Virus record (IMG/VR): IMGVR_UViG_3300031718_000021
Span: 1-41,091 of that record
Source: a virus
DNA: 41,091 nucleotides
Strand: one strand, 5' to 3'
A program made the translations under genes and the position numbers. Shown here piece by piece: positions 28,660 to 35,317 of this stretch. The notes beneath the pieces are model-generated. The model made no database searches. It was not told where the DNA came from and was given only the letters and a program-made list of their open reading frames with translations. The stretch's first letter is position 1, and every line of letters starts with the position of its first letter.

Positions 28660-29447
28660 CCATGCGCCGCCGCCCCATCCCGAAATCCCGTGACTACCCG
28701 GAGCGCTCCCTGCGGTATCACATGATCCTGAACGGAGCCGTGCGCGTGTACCCAGGGGGAAGGGAAGTTTGCCAGGACTCCCCGGCGGGTTGGCTCGAAT
28801 ACAAGCGCCGGGTCGGGGTGATGGTCCAGCGCCAGAACTTCCGCTGCTGCCTCTGTGGGAGGCGCCTAAGCGCGGGAAACAGCACATTTGAACATCAACG
28901 GCGTCGAGGCATGGGGGCGGCGTGGAGAGACGACAGAATCACGAAGGACGGGAAGGATTGGAACGGGGCGGCACATTGGGCGTGCAACGGGGTGAAGGGG
29001 CTAAGCGAGAGGTTCATCGCCGGGACGAGTCATTTCACGCGCATCGAGCACCGTCCGCTTTCCGCCGTTCCGCCTCGAAACAACGTCATCGAGCGCTGCG
29101 ATCACTATTTGCCACGATCTCCGCACCGATGCCGACGCCTGCGTTTCGCCCCGCAATGCGCGACCGTACCAACCGCGCAACTCTCGAATCTCTTCGTCGG
29201 AAACTTCGCTGAGCTTCATACCATCTTCCGCAGCTTCATACTATCTTCCGACTCTTTCGCGATCCCGCCGCAGTCCGGTACCGGGCAGCCGAGCGACCCA
29301 TCCCCATCGACGTCCGGCTCACAGTCTCCAGCCCTAGTGACGGCTCCGCAGATTTCGCACTTCATCGGAACGTCAAGGATTGAGGTGAGGATCACTTCTT
29401 TTCGGCCTCCACCTGGTACGGCGTGTAGTTCGGGTTGCCCTGGCTAA
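28656..29447 (+). CDS. HNH endonuclease-like protein, C-terminal part doubtful
   Basis: The first 125 of 263 residues carry a Zn-linked HNH fold: RCCLCGRR (Cys64/65/67), NSTFEHQRRRGMG (His80), RDDRITKDGK, and AAHWACNGVKG (His107, Cys110). This type occurs as a phage HNH near packaging or early genes. The rest of the frame lies over three leftward genes (29001-29586) and is unlike a globular protein, so the natural stop may have been lost or the tail is unfolded. ATGA coupling supports the start. Confidence 0.7.
   Translation: MTMRRRPIPKSRDYPERSLRYHMILNGAVRVYPGGREVCQDSPAGWLEYKRRVGVMVQRQNFRCCLCGRRLSAGNSTFEHQRRRGMGAAWRDDRITKDGKDWNGAAHWACNGVKGLSERFIAGTSHFTRIEHRPLSAVPPRNNVIERCDHYLPRSPHRCRRLRFAPQCATVPTAQLSNLFVGNFAELHTIFRSFILSSDSFAIPPQSGTGQPSDPSPSTSGSQSPALVTAPQISHFIGTSRIEVRITSFRPPPGTACSSGCPG
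29001..29219 (-). CDS. Small hypothetical protein at end of leftward operon
   Basis: This 72-residue protein begins MKLSEVSDEEIRELRGWYGR with a helical body (RSWQIVIAALDDVVSRR). GGAAGA lies 4 nt before the ATG and the gene is coupled to the upstream one by ATGA. It is the last gene of the long leftward operon and overlaps the HNH frame on the opposite strand. No family recognised. Confidence 0.55.
   Translation of the reverse strand: MKLSEVSDEEIRELRGWYGRALRGETQASASVRRSWQIVIAALDDVVSRRNGGKRTVLDAREMTRPGDEPLA
29212..29251. repeat. Tandem 20-bp repeat around a start site
   Basis: Bases 29212-29231 and 29232-29251 are near-identical (18 of 20). On the minus strand each unit carries GGAAGA followed by ATG, so both the SD and the start codon are duplicated. 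The upstream copy lies in frame within the 49-residue gene. Confidence 0.75.
29216..29365 (-). CDS. Zinc-ribbon small protein (49 residues)
   Basis: The frame starts MKCEICGAVTRAGDCEPDVD and has CEIC, C, and a CPVPDCGG pair, a rubredoxin-like or ribbon pattern. The last residues (MKLRKMV) come from the duplicated start region. It is coupled to the next gene by ATGA. No SD is visible. Function unknown. Confidence 0.6.
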   Translation of the reverse strand: MKCEICGAVTRAGDCEPDVDGDGSLGCPVPDCGGIAKESEDSMKLRKMV

Positions 29448-29586
29448 TCCGGGCCATCAGTTCGTACACCCAGCGCTCTCCGCCAAAAATGTGTCCGCGC
29501 CCAAAGAGCATCACACGTTGCATTTGCTCGTAGTCTTTCCGGCTCATGGTGAGGATCACCTGGCCGTCTTTCTCGGAGTAGCTCAT
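29392..29586 (-). CDS. Small protein, MSYxExDGQVI family, copy 1
   Basis: This 64-residue protein starts MSYSEKDGQVILTMSRKDYE. Its first eleven residues resemble MSYREQDGQVI of the neighbouring protein (29583-29837). GAGGTG lies 5 nt before the ATG. The middle (RGHIFGGERWVYELMARISQ) is aromatic. It follows its neighbour by an ATGA overlap. Confidence 0.6.
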   Translation of the reverse strand: MSYSEKDGQVILTMSRKDYEQMQRVMLFGRGHIFGGERWVYELMARISQGNPNYTPYQVEAEKK

Positions 29587-29837
29587 CGCTGCACCTCTAC
29601 AGACCTTCCCGCATTCACGAGCAAGATTTCATCGCTTGCGCGTTTCTTTGCAGCATAGAAGCTGTGTTCTACTCCGGCCTTTGAGCCTCCTCGCCACGCG
29701 ATATACCAAGCCCACATGTACCATTGCGGGGCACCGAACACGAACGCATTGTGTCGGTCGCCGTTGTGGTAGTAAAGCCGAGATGAGCGTCTTTTCCAGA
29801 CCGGGATCACCTGGCCGTCCTGTTCGCGGTAGCTCAT
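29583..29837 (-). CDS. Small aromatic protein, related to 31509-31724
   Basis: This 84-residue protein begins MSYREQDGQVIPVWKRR and then shows FGAPQWYMWAWYIAW and GVEHSFYAAKKRASDEI. The protein at 31509-31724 has FGAEAPTQMWAWAVW and GVEYSLRRAKSCANDV at the same spacing, so they are paralogues. The N-terminus is shared with the gene after it. ATGA overlaps on both sides. Role unknown. Confidence 0.6.
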   Translation of the reverse strand: MSYREQDGQVIPVWKRRSSRLYYHNGDRHNAFVFGAPQWYMWAWYIAWRGGSKAGVEHSFYAAKKRASDEILLVNAGRSVEVQR

Positions 29838-30064
29838 CTCAGACTCCGGCTTTTCATTTCGAGCAGATCCGCGCTCGCCTTCCGAAAATACTCGCTGATC
29901 CCCACCGCCAACTTTTGCATGAGGTTAATCGCCTGCGTGGTGTGCAGGTAGATTTCGAGCGGTATCCGTTCCTCTCCCGGTTGCGGCGCGGCGCGAAAAA
30001 TCAGCTTGATGCAGTGCAACTCGCTTTCGTCCGTCAGCACAACTTCGATGTTCGGTTCCCTCAT
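29834..30064 (-). CDS. Hypothetical protein
   Basis: This 76-residue protein begins MREPNIEVVLTDESELHCIK. A beta strand start and a helical C-terminus (EYFRKASADLLEMKSRSLR) fit a small alpha/beta fold. It overlaps neighbours by ATGA at both ends. No known domain. Confidence 0.5.
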   Translation of the reverse strand: MREPNIEVVLTDESELHCIKLIFRAAPQPGEERIPLEIYLHTTQAINLMQKLAVGISEYFRKASADLLEMKSRSLR

Positions 30065-30306
30065 ACGGACGGATGCTCCATGATCTCGACGTGTTTGATG
30101 CCGCTTTCTTTCTTGATGAACTCCGCGAGCGTGAGCAGAATGACCAGCGCTTCTTCCGGACCGCTCGTCTGCTCGATCAATACGGATAAAACCGGCCCGG
30201 CCTTTTCGGCCATCGCATCACCATTCGCCACCAGGACTCGACTCGACGTTCCATCCCCGCGCGACTTCCACGCACCGATCTGCTTCTCGAAAAAAGATTC
30301 GCTCAC
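30061..30306 (-). CDS. Hypothetical protein
   Basis: This 81-residue protein starts MSESFFEKQIGAWKSRGDGT and has a helical C-terminal part (EEALVILLTLAEFIKKESGI). ATGA-type overlaps link it to both neighbours. No recognised motif. Confidence 0.5.
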   Translation of the reverse strand: MSESFFEKQIGAWKSRGDGTSSRVLVANGDAMAEKAGPVLSVLIEQTSGPEEALVILLTLAEFIKKESGIKHVEIMEHPSV

Positions 30307-30482
30307 TGTTCATCCCTCCAGATCTTCACTCGCTCCCGGTCCACTTCTTCCTCTTCGCCGATCCACCACTTGTCCGCATCCTCGCGGCCTTTCCTGTACC
30401 CGTACTTGTAGAGTTCGGTGTGACTCCAAACGGAGAAGATCAGAAGCACGAGAAAGAATGCGACGTAACCGAGTGCGGTCAT
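30303..30482 (-). CDS. Small single-pass membrane protein
   Basis: This 59-residue protein starts MTALGYVAFFLVLLIFSVWS, a membrane segment, then a charged cytoplasmic-type tail (YKYGYRKGREDADKWWIGEE). The start at 30482 is coupled to the previous gene by ATGA. A longer frame to 30581 is a shadow of that gene. Its place in an early operon suggests a membrane modulator, but no family is known. Confidence 0.55.
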   Translation of the reverse strand: MTALGYVAFFLVLLIFSVWSHTELYKYGYRKGREDADKWWIGEEEEVDRERVKIWRDEQ

Positions 30483-30676
30483 GCCGCCGCGTGCTCCCCG
30501 TTGCACTCCATGTCTGCCGAGTTTTTGCGGACGTAAATTCCACTTCTGTGATCGGCTCCGCAAAAGCAGCAGCGTTCCCAAGCTACATATTCCCCCTTGA
30601 GTCGCACGGGATCGCGGCCCGGATTCTGGAAACGCCAGCAGCTATCGCAGATCGAGTGACGCCAAGCGTTGCTCAT
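30479..30676 (-). CDS. Zinc-ribbon small protein
   Basis: This 65-residue protein has ICDSCWRF and, about 17 residues later, CCFCGADH, a CxxC...CxxC ribbon. It begins MSNAWRHSICDSCWRFQNPG. ATGA overlaps on both sides. Function unknown. Confidence 0.55.
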   Translation of the reverse strand: MSNAWRHSICDSCWRFQNPGRDPVRLKGEYVAWERCCFCGADHRSGIYVRKNSADMECNGEHAAA

Positions 30677-31062
30677 GCGACCACGTTCCTTTCACACCGG
30701 CAATATCTTCCGCCGCCGATCGGGAAGTTGCACTCATCGCCGTCAATGTGCACGTGGCCACAGTCCGGGCAGTGGCCCTCCCAGCGCTGCTGCGGCATGC
30801 GGGCGACCTTCGTCCGTGGCCTACATTCTGGCATCTGGTGCACCTTCGTGCTCGGCGGAAAAACGGTGCCTTCCGGAAATTCGGCGAAGCGCCAGGCCTC
30901 GGCGAGCTCATGGAGCAGAAGCTTGAAGTCCATCAGGTCGTTGACCCGGCCTCCGGAGTTCAGGCGGAGCTCGTAGAGATGGTCCGCAACGTAGGCAGGG
31001 AAGATGTGCGGGTCCTGCGGACCGAGAGAGCGGTAGTCGGAGATCAGTTCGCGGGCGGTCAT
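30673..31062 (-). CDS. Hypothetical protein with C-terminal zinc ribbon
   Basis: This 129-residue protein starts MTARELISDYRSLGPQDPHI. The first 80 residues are helical (LMDFKLLLHELAEAWRFAEF) and the end carries HCPDCGHVHIDGDECNFPIG then YCRCERN, a four-Cys zinc site. The start at 31062 is coupled to the previous stop by ATGA; a longer frame to 31263 is an antisense shadow. Function unknown. Confidence 0.6.
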   Translation of the reverse strand: MTARELISDYRSLGPQDPHIFPAYVADHLYELRLNSGGRVNDLMDFKLLLHELAEAWRFAEFPEGTVFPPSTKVHQMPECRPRTKVARMPQQRWEGHCPDCGHVHIDGDECNFPIGGGRYCRCERNVVA

Positions 31063-31337
31063 GCGGTTTTCTCCTGAAACAAAGATTGCTGCTGCGGGGG
31101 ATGCTTCACTTTCCAGTCTTCCCACTGCCGCTGATGTTCCGGGCAGAGATGTTTTTCCGGCGCAACTTGCTTGGCGTGCTGCGCGCAGATCGGCTGGTCG
31201 CACGTGCCTGACTTTTTGCCCGGCACTTTCCAGTCGCAGAGGAATTGGCAGGCGCGTCCGCACGCACAGTACTGCTGCTTTCTGCGCACCCCGCAGATGA
31301 TCACGTGAGAGCCGTCGATGTTCAGGTGCTCACACAT
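31059..31337 (-). CDS. Cys/His-rich small protein
   Basis: This 92-residue protein has CACGRACQFLCDWKVPGKKS and then CDQPICAQHAKQVAPEKHLC, followed by PEHQRQW. The layered CxxxC and CxxH pattern is that of small phage zinc-binding proteins that often accompany replication genes. It overlaps its neighbours by a few bases. Function unknown. Confidence 0.6.
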   Translation of the reverse strand: MCEHLNIDGSHVIICGVRRKQQYCACGRACQFLCDWKVPGKKSGTCDQPICAQHAKQVAPEKHLCPEHQRQWEDWKVKHPPQQQSLFQEKTA

Positions 31338-31512
31338 GGAACAAACTCCCTTGCTTCTCTTTCGGCGCGGCGTCGTGCTGCGCTTGCAGTTTGGCGATGC
31401 ACTCCAGGCACGGGCCTTTCCTGCGGTCGTCGATCCGGTGCTGCGTTTGCTTCCTGCACTTCGGGCAGTAGAAGGCCGAGGAGACGGTGCTGCGGGTGAA
31501 GTGCTCAGTCAT
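31330..31512 (-). CDS. Small zinc-ribbon protein (60 residues)
   Basis: MTEHFTRSTVSSAFYCPKCR followed by KQTQHRIDDRRKGPCLECIA gives a CPKC...CLEC ribbon. The start at 31512 overlaps the previous stop as ATGA. The tail is Gln/Lys-rich. It overlaps the next start by 8 bp. Confidence 0.6.
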   Translation of the reverse strand: MTEHFTRSTVSSAFYCPKCRKQTQHRIDDRRKGPCLECIAKLQAQHDAAPKEKQGSLFHV

Positions 31513-31724
31513 CGGGAGGCCTCGATCTTGTCGAGCACATCGTTCGCGCAACTTTTCGCACGCCGCAAGCTGTACTCAACCCCTTCCATTGAGTTGGTAC
31601 TACTCCAAACCGCCCATGCCCACATCTGAGTCGGCGCTTCGGCTCCGAAAATAATCGCGGTCGCATCCGATGAGCTGAAGCGATAGATGCGACCTGTTCG
31701 ATTCCATCGCCGCTTCGCGCTCAC
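31509..31724 (-). CDS. Small aromatic protein, paralogue of 29583-29837
   Basis: This 71-residue protein begins MSAKRRWNRTGRIYRFSSSD and shares FGAEAPTQMWAWAVW and GVEYSLRRAKSCANDV with the gene at 29583-29837. The two lie about 1.7 kb apart in the same operon. No enzyme motif. Function unknown. Confidence 0.6.
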   Translation of the reverse strand: MSAKRRWNRTGRIYRFSSSDATAIIFGAEAPTQMWAWAVWSSTNSMEGVEYSLRRAKSCANDVLDKIEASR

Positions 31725-32041
31725 GCGTACCTCCGTGCTTTCCGGGCCGGGCTTGTTGCCGGATTCAAATTCTTCACTGGAATTAAAATCCCTGCTTTGG
31801 CTAACTGCCCGAGCCCGGAAACTTGTGTGAAAAGTTCGGCTTGCTCTCGAAACGGTGTGAACCGCTCAATCGGCACTTCGACGTCGTGATCGTCCGCGTG
31901 GAACTCGCGCAGCACGCAGAAAGGGAACGGGCAGCGCACGAAGATCGCGGCGAAGAACGCAGCAGGGAAGAGTCCGGTGAGCGCACCGACTTTAGCTATA
32001 GCGAAGGCGAAGAGGTAGAGGTTCGAGAGTTCGGAGCGCAT
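31721..32041 (-). CDS. Hypothetical protein with hydrophobic N-terminus
   Basis: This 106-residue protein starts MRSELSNLYLFAFAIAKVGA and runs hydrophobic to residue 35 (LTGLFPAAFFAAIFVRCPFP), perhaps one membrane span. The rest is acidic then basic (NPATSPARKARRYA). It is coupled by TGATG to the gene before it. No domain recognised. Confidence 0.5.
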   Translation of the reverse strand: MRSELSNLYLFAFAIAKVGALTGLFPAAFFAAIFVRCPFPFCVLREFHADDHDVEVPIERFTPFREQAELFTQVSGLGQLAKAGILIPVKNLNPATSPARKARRYA

Positions 32042-32262
32042 CAGCAGGCCTCCGCGTGAGCAAGTTGACGTGCGCGTTCGTCGCATCCCACACAGAATCC
32101 GTTTTTCCGAGCAACAGCCTTGCAACGAACCTCGTGGGGAACGCGCTGGCTTTCTGGGTTACGATTCTGCTCGCGCCGAAACTGCACAACCTTTCCGCAG
32201 CAGCGTTCAGCGGGGCAGTAGTTGCACTTGCCGTCCGGTCGCCAAGAATGCATGTGACGCAT
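32041..32262 (-). CDS. Cys-rich small protein
   Basis: This 73-residue protein begins MRHMHSWRPDGKCNYCPAER and has CNYC, ERCCGK, RCKAV and FCVGC, a four-pair Cys arrangement consistent with zinc binding. Start codons at 32262 or three codons later are both possible. TGATG overlaps link it to both neighbours. Confidence 0.6.
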   Translation of the reverse strand: MRHMHSWRPDGKCNYCPAERCCGKVVQFRREQNRNPESQRVPHEVRCKAVARKNGFCVGCDERARQLAHAEAC

Positions 32263-32456
32263 CACGCCGCCTCCGCAGTCGTTCTCGTGAAGCGCTCGAT
32301 CCGCTCCTCGCCACACCCGAGACAGCATCCCACTCGGCCGCCTTCGAACTCCCACGCGACGACGAAGATTTGCTCGCCTCCGCACCGCTCGCAGTGGCGC
32401 ATCTCCTGTACCCACACGGGAAGAACCTGCGAACCAATGTCAGAAAAAGCGCTCAT
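32262..32456 (-). CDS. Zinc-ribbon small protein
   Basis: This 64-residue protein starts MSAFSDIGSQVLPVWVQEMR. It has CERCGG, then GCCLGCGEER, a typical CxxCG...CxxCG ribbon. AGGGG lies 8 nt before the ATG, and the 72-bp gap upstream separates it from the replication pair. Function unknown. Confidence 0.6.
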   Translation of the reverse strand: MSAFSDIGSQVLPVWVQEMRHCERCGGEQIFVVAWEFEGGRVGCCLGCGEERIERFTRTTAEAA

Positions 32457-32528
32457 GGAGTTTTGCCCCTAAAGTTCTGCCGGGCCAGAGAGAGTCGGCC
32501 TCCCCAACCCGGCAGCAGCACAACGTCG

Positions 32529-32882
32529 TCAGAAGCCGGGCTCTTTTTCTTTGGAGACTCCCACCTTGAAACGCTTCATCGGAGAGCCTTGGGTCTTGAT
32601 CGATGGGTCCTCGCCCTCGTAGATAATCGTCATCCAGTGACCGATATGCTCAGGGCGAATCTTCTGTTGGAGATCGTAGGTTGCGAGGAAGCTGTAGCGC
32701 TGCTTCCGGTCGTCCTCGATCATGAATTGAATCGTGTCTTTCCCCTTTACGTTCACCGGCTGATCGCCGAGATAGACACCTTCGAGCGTACGGTGCGCGT
32801 CGCTGAACTGAAATTGTTCCGGCGCTTTGACTTCCTGCATCTCACGCCGGGGCCGAATTGGTTGTGCTGGTGCTGTTGCCAT
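32529..32882 (-). CDS. SSB-like/OB-fold candidate next to the initiator
   Basis: This 117-residue protein starts MATAPAQPIRPRREMQEVKA; GGAG lies 11 nt upstream. The strand-rich middle (FQFSDAHRTLEGVYLGDQPV, then KGKDTIQFMIEDDRKQRYSF) and the C-terminal basic strand (MKRFKVGVSKEKEPGF) fit an OB-type fold. It lies 14 bp downstream of the Rep gene. A single-strand-binding role is inferred from position and fold guess, not proven. Confidence 0.5.
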   Translation of the reverse strand: MATAPAQPIRPRREMQEVKAPEQFQFSDAHRTLEGVYLGDQPVNVKGKDTIQFMIEDDRKQRYSFLATYDLQQKIRPEHIGHWMTIIYEGEDPSIKTQGSPMKRFKVGVSKEKEPGF

Positions 32883-32896
32883 AGTTGTGCTGCTCC

Positions 32897-34003
32897 TCAT
32901 GCGGCTGGTTGCCGCAAACTCGTTCGCTGATCGTCGGCGTATTGCTTTACGGACTCGTCGAGCTTCTTCGCCCACGCCGGAGTTCGCTCATGTCCAGGGC
33001 GCAGCGCGTACTTATGCCGCAAAAACAGACCAGGACGAAACGATTCCGCTTCGGTGAAATCTTTCTCCAGCTCTCCCGGCGGACGCTCCACACGCAAAAC
33101 CCCATTGAAATCAATGCTTACCTGCTGCGGTTTCACTCGGCCAAGCGCAACCAGTTCCGTCGATTCGCAGTCGGGACAGTGAGCTTGCACCGGGTTGTCT
33201 TCGTCCGCAACTGACAGACCATAGAAACTTCCGTAGGTCCGGACGAAGCGTTTCTTGTGAACCGCAGTGAGCAGCCGATCAAGCGCTTCCGCATTCCCGA
33301 TCAGATCGGAGATCTTCGTCACGTACTTGATCATTTCCCGCGTCGTTCCCGAATTCACCGCGCTGATCCAGACAATCTCACCGCGATGCTGCGTCGCTTC
33401 GATCCAGAGCTGCCGCAGCTCTTCCTGCGGAAAATATTCGCCTTCGAAAATCACGTTCAGATGCGGATGCCAGGTGTTCTCCTCGTGGTTGTAAGTCACT
33501 TCGAGCGCCACGATGCAACCCGTTACCTTCCGCTTCCAGCGCACACTTCGACGCAATCTGGTCCATGATGCCCACAACAATTCCATCCCCTCGGCGACGT
33601 TTCCAGAATTGCGCTCCGACAACACCACGTAACGCAAAGCAGTCTGCTCTCGACCGAGCAAAAACTTGTCGATCCGAGCTGCGAGAACTCGCGATCTCCG
33701 ACAGCAGCAATGCGGACACACCCGAACCGAGCAGGAATTCTCCGCCTCCGCCCAATCGTGGTTATTACGGCAACGCCAGTGGCGAAACGTTCGGTGACAG
33801 TCGGCACATGCAGCCGCCTTCCTCCGATGATGTTTCGTTTGAGCCAACGTCTCCACCAGCAACTCCTGCAATTCGTAGCGATCCAAAAGGCGGAACTCTT
33901 TCCCCAAAAACTCTTGCTGCGGGTCAGAGGCAAACCCTTCGGACAAAACCACTTGGCTTCTTCGCCAGTGGCGCTCCTCAACTCGATCTGTCGACTTATG
34001 CAC
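32897..34003 (-). CDS. Rolling-circle replication initiator, Rep_1 type (HUH endonuclease)
   Basis: This 368-residue protein starts with GTG. It has an N-terminal Cys cluster (CADCHRTFRHWRC, then SCSVRVCPHCCCRR), the Rep_1 motif ALEVTYNHEENTWHPHLNVI with HxH at His179/His181, and the likely catalytic Tyr227 in MIKYVTKIS. A further CPDC lies near residue 276. Such enzymes nick a double-strand origin and are typical of plasmids such as pC194/pUB110, not of P22-like phages. The upstream 34004-34449 region is the candidate origin. Tyr is assigned by spacing and motif. Confidence 0.8.
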   Translation of the reverse strand: MHKSTDRVEERHWRRSQVVLSEGFASDPQQEFLGKEFRLLDRYELQELLVETLAQTKHHRRKAAACADCHRTFRHWRCRNNHDWAEAENSCSVRVCPHCCCRRSRVLAARIDKFLLGREQTALRYVVLSERNSGNVAEGMELLWASWTRLRRSVRWKRKVTGCIVALEVTYNHEENTWHPHLNVIFEGEYFPQEELRQLWIEATQHRGEIVWISAVNSGTTREMIKYVTKISDLIGNAEALDRLLTAVHKKRFVRTYGSFYGLSVADEDNPVQAHCPDCESTELVALGRVKPQQVSIDFNGVLRVERPPGELEKDFTEAESFRPGLFLRHKYALRPGHERTPAWAKKLDESVKQYADDQRTSLRQPAA

Positions 34004-34449
34004 TGGTATGAACTTAAGAACCCAAAATCAAAACCCCTCCCCCGAAACGATCGCTTCCGCTTCGGACATTCCCGGTTTTCTACTCCCGACTCTGGCAGCA
34101 GCCGGGGCAAAAAACGCCCCGGCCCCCGGACCCGGTTCTTCTTTTCCCGACTCTGGCATGGGGGAACGCAATTGAGTGCCGTCAGTCTGCCGTCGTCGTT
34201 GCGGGCGAGAAAACCGGGTAGAAGACTCGTTGACCGCTCTGGGTTTTGGACCGGCGACACTCAACTCCATTCCCGCGTGATAATCAGCGAGATCGCAATC
34301 GATCCCGCGGATGCGGACCGTGAATGCGGCAACTGTCGACTGCAGAGACAAAAAGGCGGGAGCCGGATTATGGGCTTGCTTCGGTCCGGTCGAATTGGGA
34401 TAAGATAGCCGCGTTGGGGGCATCGTCGAAGAGGGCTCCAATTGTTTGG
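34004..34449. other. Candidate replication origin upstream of rep
   Basis: This is one of the two longest stretches without a convincing gene. GCCGGGGC (34101-34108) and GCCCCGGC (34116-34123) form a perfect 8-bp hairpin with a 7-nt loop. TCCCGACTCTGGCA occurs on both sides of it (34084-34097 and 34145-34158). The stretch also includes the leader of rep. A leftward frame 34028-34468 crosses it but has no SD or recognisable domain. A nick site could not be placed. The hairpin and repeats make it the best candidate double-strand origin. Confidence 0.45.
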
Positions 34450-34489
34450 GCGGCGGGGGATTCATCACATCCCCCGCCGCTTTTAATTT
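34401..34489 (+). ncRNA. Possible counter-transcript to the rep leader
   Basis: TAAGAT (34401-34406) with TTGCTT 19 bp upstream could start a short rightward RNA that ends at the terminator 34450-34489, about 75 nt long. It would be antisense to any rep mRNA started upstream. Copy number in many rolling-circle plasmids is set by such RNAs. The promoter is weak, so this is tentative. Confidence 0.25.
34450..34489 (+). terminator. Rho-independent terminator upstream of rep, rightward
   Basis: GCGGCGGGGGA (34450-34460) pairs perfectly with TCCCCCGCCGC (34470-34480) over a 9-nt loop, followed by TTTTAATTT. It is oriented against the leftward genes on both sides, so it ends an unknown rightward transcript. 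Confidence 0.75.
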
Positions 34490-34972
34490 CTAGGCCGCGA
34501 ACTTCGCTTGTGCTCCACGCTTATCCCTCTGCACCGGCTTTTTCGGCACCGAAGGCGCGCCCCAAACTTGTTCGTAGGACGCTCCGAGCTTGGCTTTGCG
34601 CTGGGCTACGATGCGAGGCCATACTTCGTCGGGGTGACAGTTGAGAACTTGGTAGGTGGCAGCAACGTGCGGCGCCGAGTCCTTGCGCCAACTCCATTCA
34701 GGGACGCCATGTTGCGCCCAGCGCGCGGTCATCCACGCGATGCGAATGTCATCGCGCAGCCACGGGTCGATTTCTTTTTTCTCCGATTGCTGCAGGTACG
34801 CCAGTACTCGTTCGGTCCGCTCCAAATCCAACACACGCTCCTGGGGAAGCGTGTCGAGACTTATACACTGGAGAACCTCGACCTGAAACGAGCGAGGCAG
34901 AAGTGTTACGGGAATCGGAAAAACGGCGAGCGTGATCAGCCATACAATCAGGCGCACAAGCAGGAAACTCAT
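34490..34972 (-). CDS. Hypothetical protein with N-terminal membrane segment
   Basis: This 160-residue protein begins MSFLLVRLIVWLITLAVFPI, a strong hydrophobic segment. The rest is charged and helical (RDDIRIAWMTARWAQHGVPE; RIVAQRKAKLGASYEQVWG). It is coupled to the previous gene by ATGA and is followed by the rightward terminator. No catalytic motif. Possibly an inner-membrane early protein. Confidence 0.5.
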   Translation of the reverse strand: MSFLLVRLIVWLITLAVFPIPVTLLPRSFQVEVLQCISLDTLPQERVLDLERTERVLAYLQQSEKKEIDPWLRDDIRIAWMTARWAQHGVPEWSWRKDSAPHVAATYQVLNCHPDEVWPRIVAQRKAKLGASYEQVWGAPSVPKKPVQRDKRGAQAKFAA

Positions 34973-35280
34973 GCAGCCACCTGTTCGCCATTCGGGACTG
35001 GAACTGAGGGCTTGCGACCAGGTTCCTGTTCTGGTGTCCGATAACAGGTATCAGGTGCATAGATTGCCCTTGAATCGACAGGGGTTATGGTGTCGAAAAG
35101 CGTTGGCCCTGCGCCACCGCCGTTGCCGCCGCCGCCACCACCGCCCTTGCGACGCCTTGCCTTGTGTCGACGAACGCGATCCAGCGTTGCATGCTGGCGC
35201 GTGCAATGTGTTTTGCGGGGATTGTCGGTCTGAAACTCGAGACCGCAGGTGGAAAGTGCGCAAGTTCTAGTGTGCAACAT
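34969..35280 (-). CDS. Zinc-finger protein with Gly-rich linker, first gene of a leftward operon
   Basis: This 103-residue protein starts MLHTRTCALSTCGLEFQTDN, then PRKTHCTRQHATLDRVRRHK, a Cys/His finger (C...C...C..H) with a basic helix, and a Gly-rich linker (KGGGGGGGNGGGAG). The C-terminus is neutral and flexible. Its ATG at 35280 lies 7 nt after a -10-like TAACCT, so it may be leaderless. It is followed by the membrane gene (ATGA). It could be a regulator of its own operon. Confidence 0.6.
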   Translation of the reverse strand: MLHTRTCALSTCGLEFQTDNPRKTHCTRQHATLDRVRRHKARRRKGGGGGGGNGGGAGPTLFDTITPVDSRAIYAPDTCYRTPEQEPGRKPSVPVPNGEQVAA

Positions 35281-35287
35281 GTCGGGG

Positions 35288-35317
35288 AGGTTAACGCGTT
35301 ACGCGCTAACGCGTCAA
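35288..35317 (-). promoter_or_regulatory. Leaderless promoter with an operator-like palindrome
   Basis: On the minus strand TTGACG (35317-35312) and TAACCT (35293-35288) are 18 bp apart, and TAACCT ends 7 nt before the ATG at 35280. The spacer contains a palindrome: ACGCGTTA (35294-35301) and TAACGCGT (35307-35314) with 5 bp between. TAACGCGTTA at 35292-35301 is a second, overlapping palindrome. A repressor bound here would block the promoter. Confidence 0.55.

Noticed and set aside
34028-34468. Leftward 146-codon frame across the origin-like region
   Set aside because: Its start lies inside the terminator hairpin, there is no SD, and composition is like translated non-coding GC-rich DNA.
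35100-35160. GCC/GCCACC-rich run as a possible repeat element
   Set aside because: It encodes the Gly-rich linker of the gene 34969-35280 and needs no other explanation.
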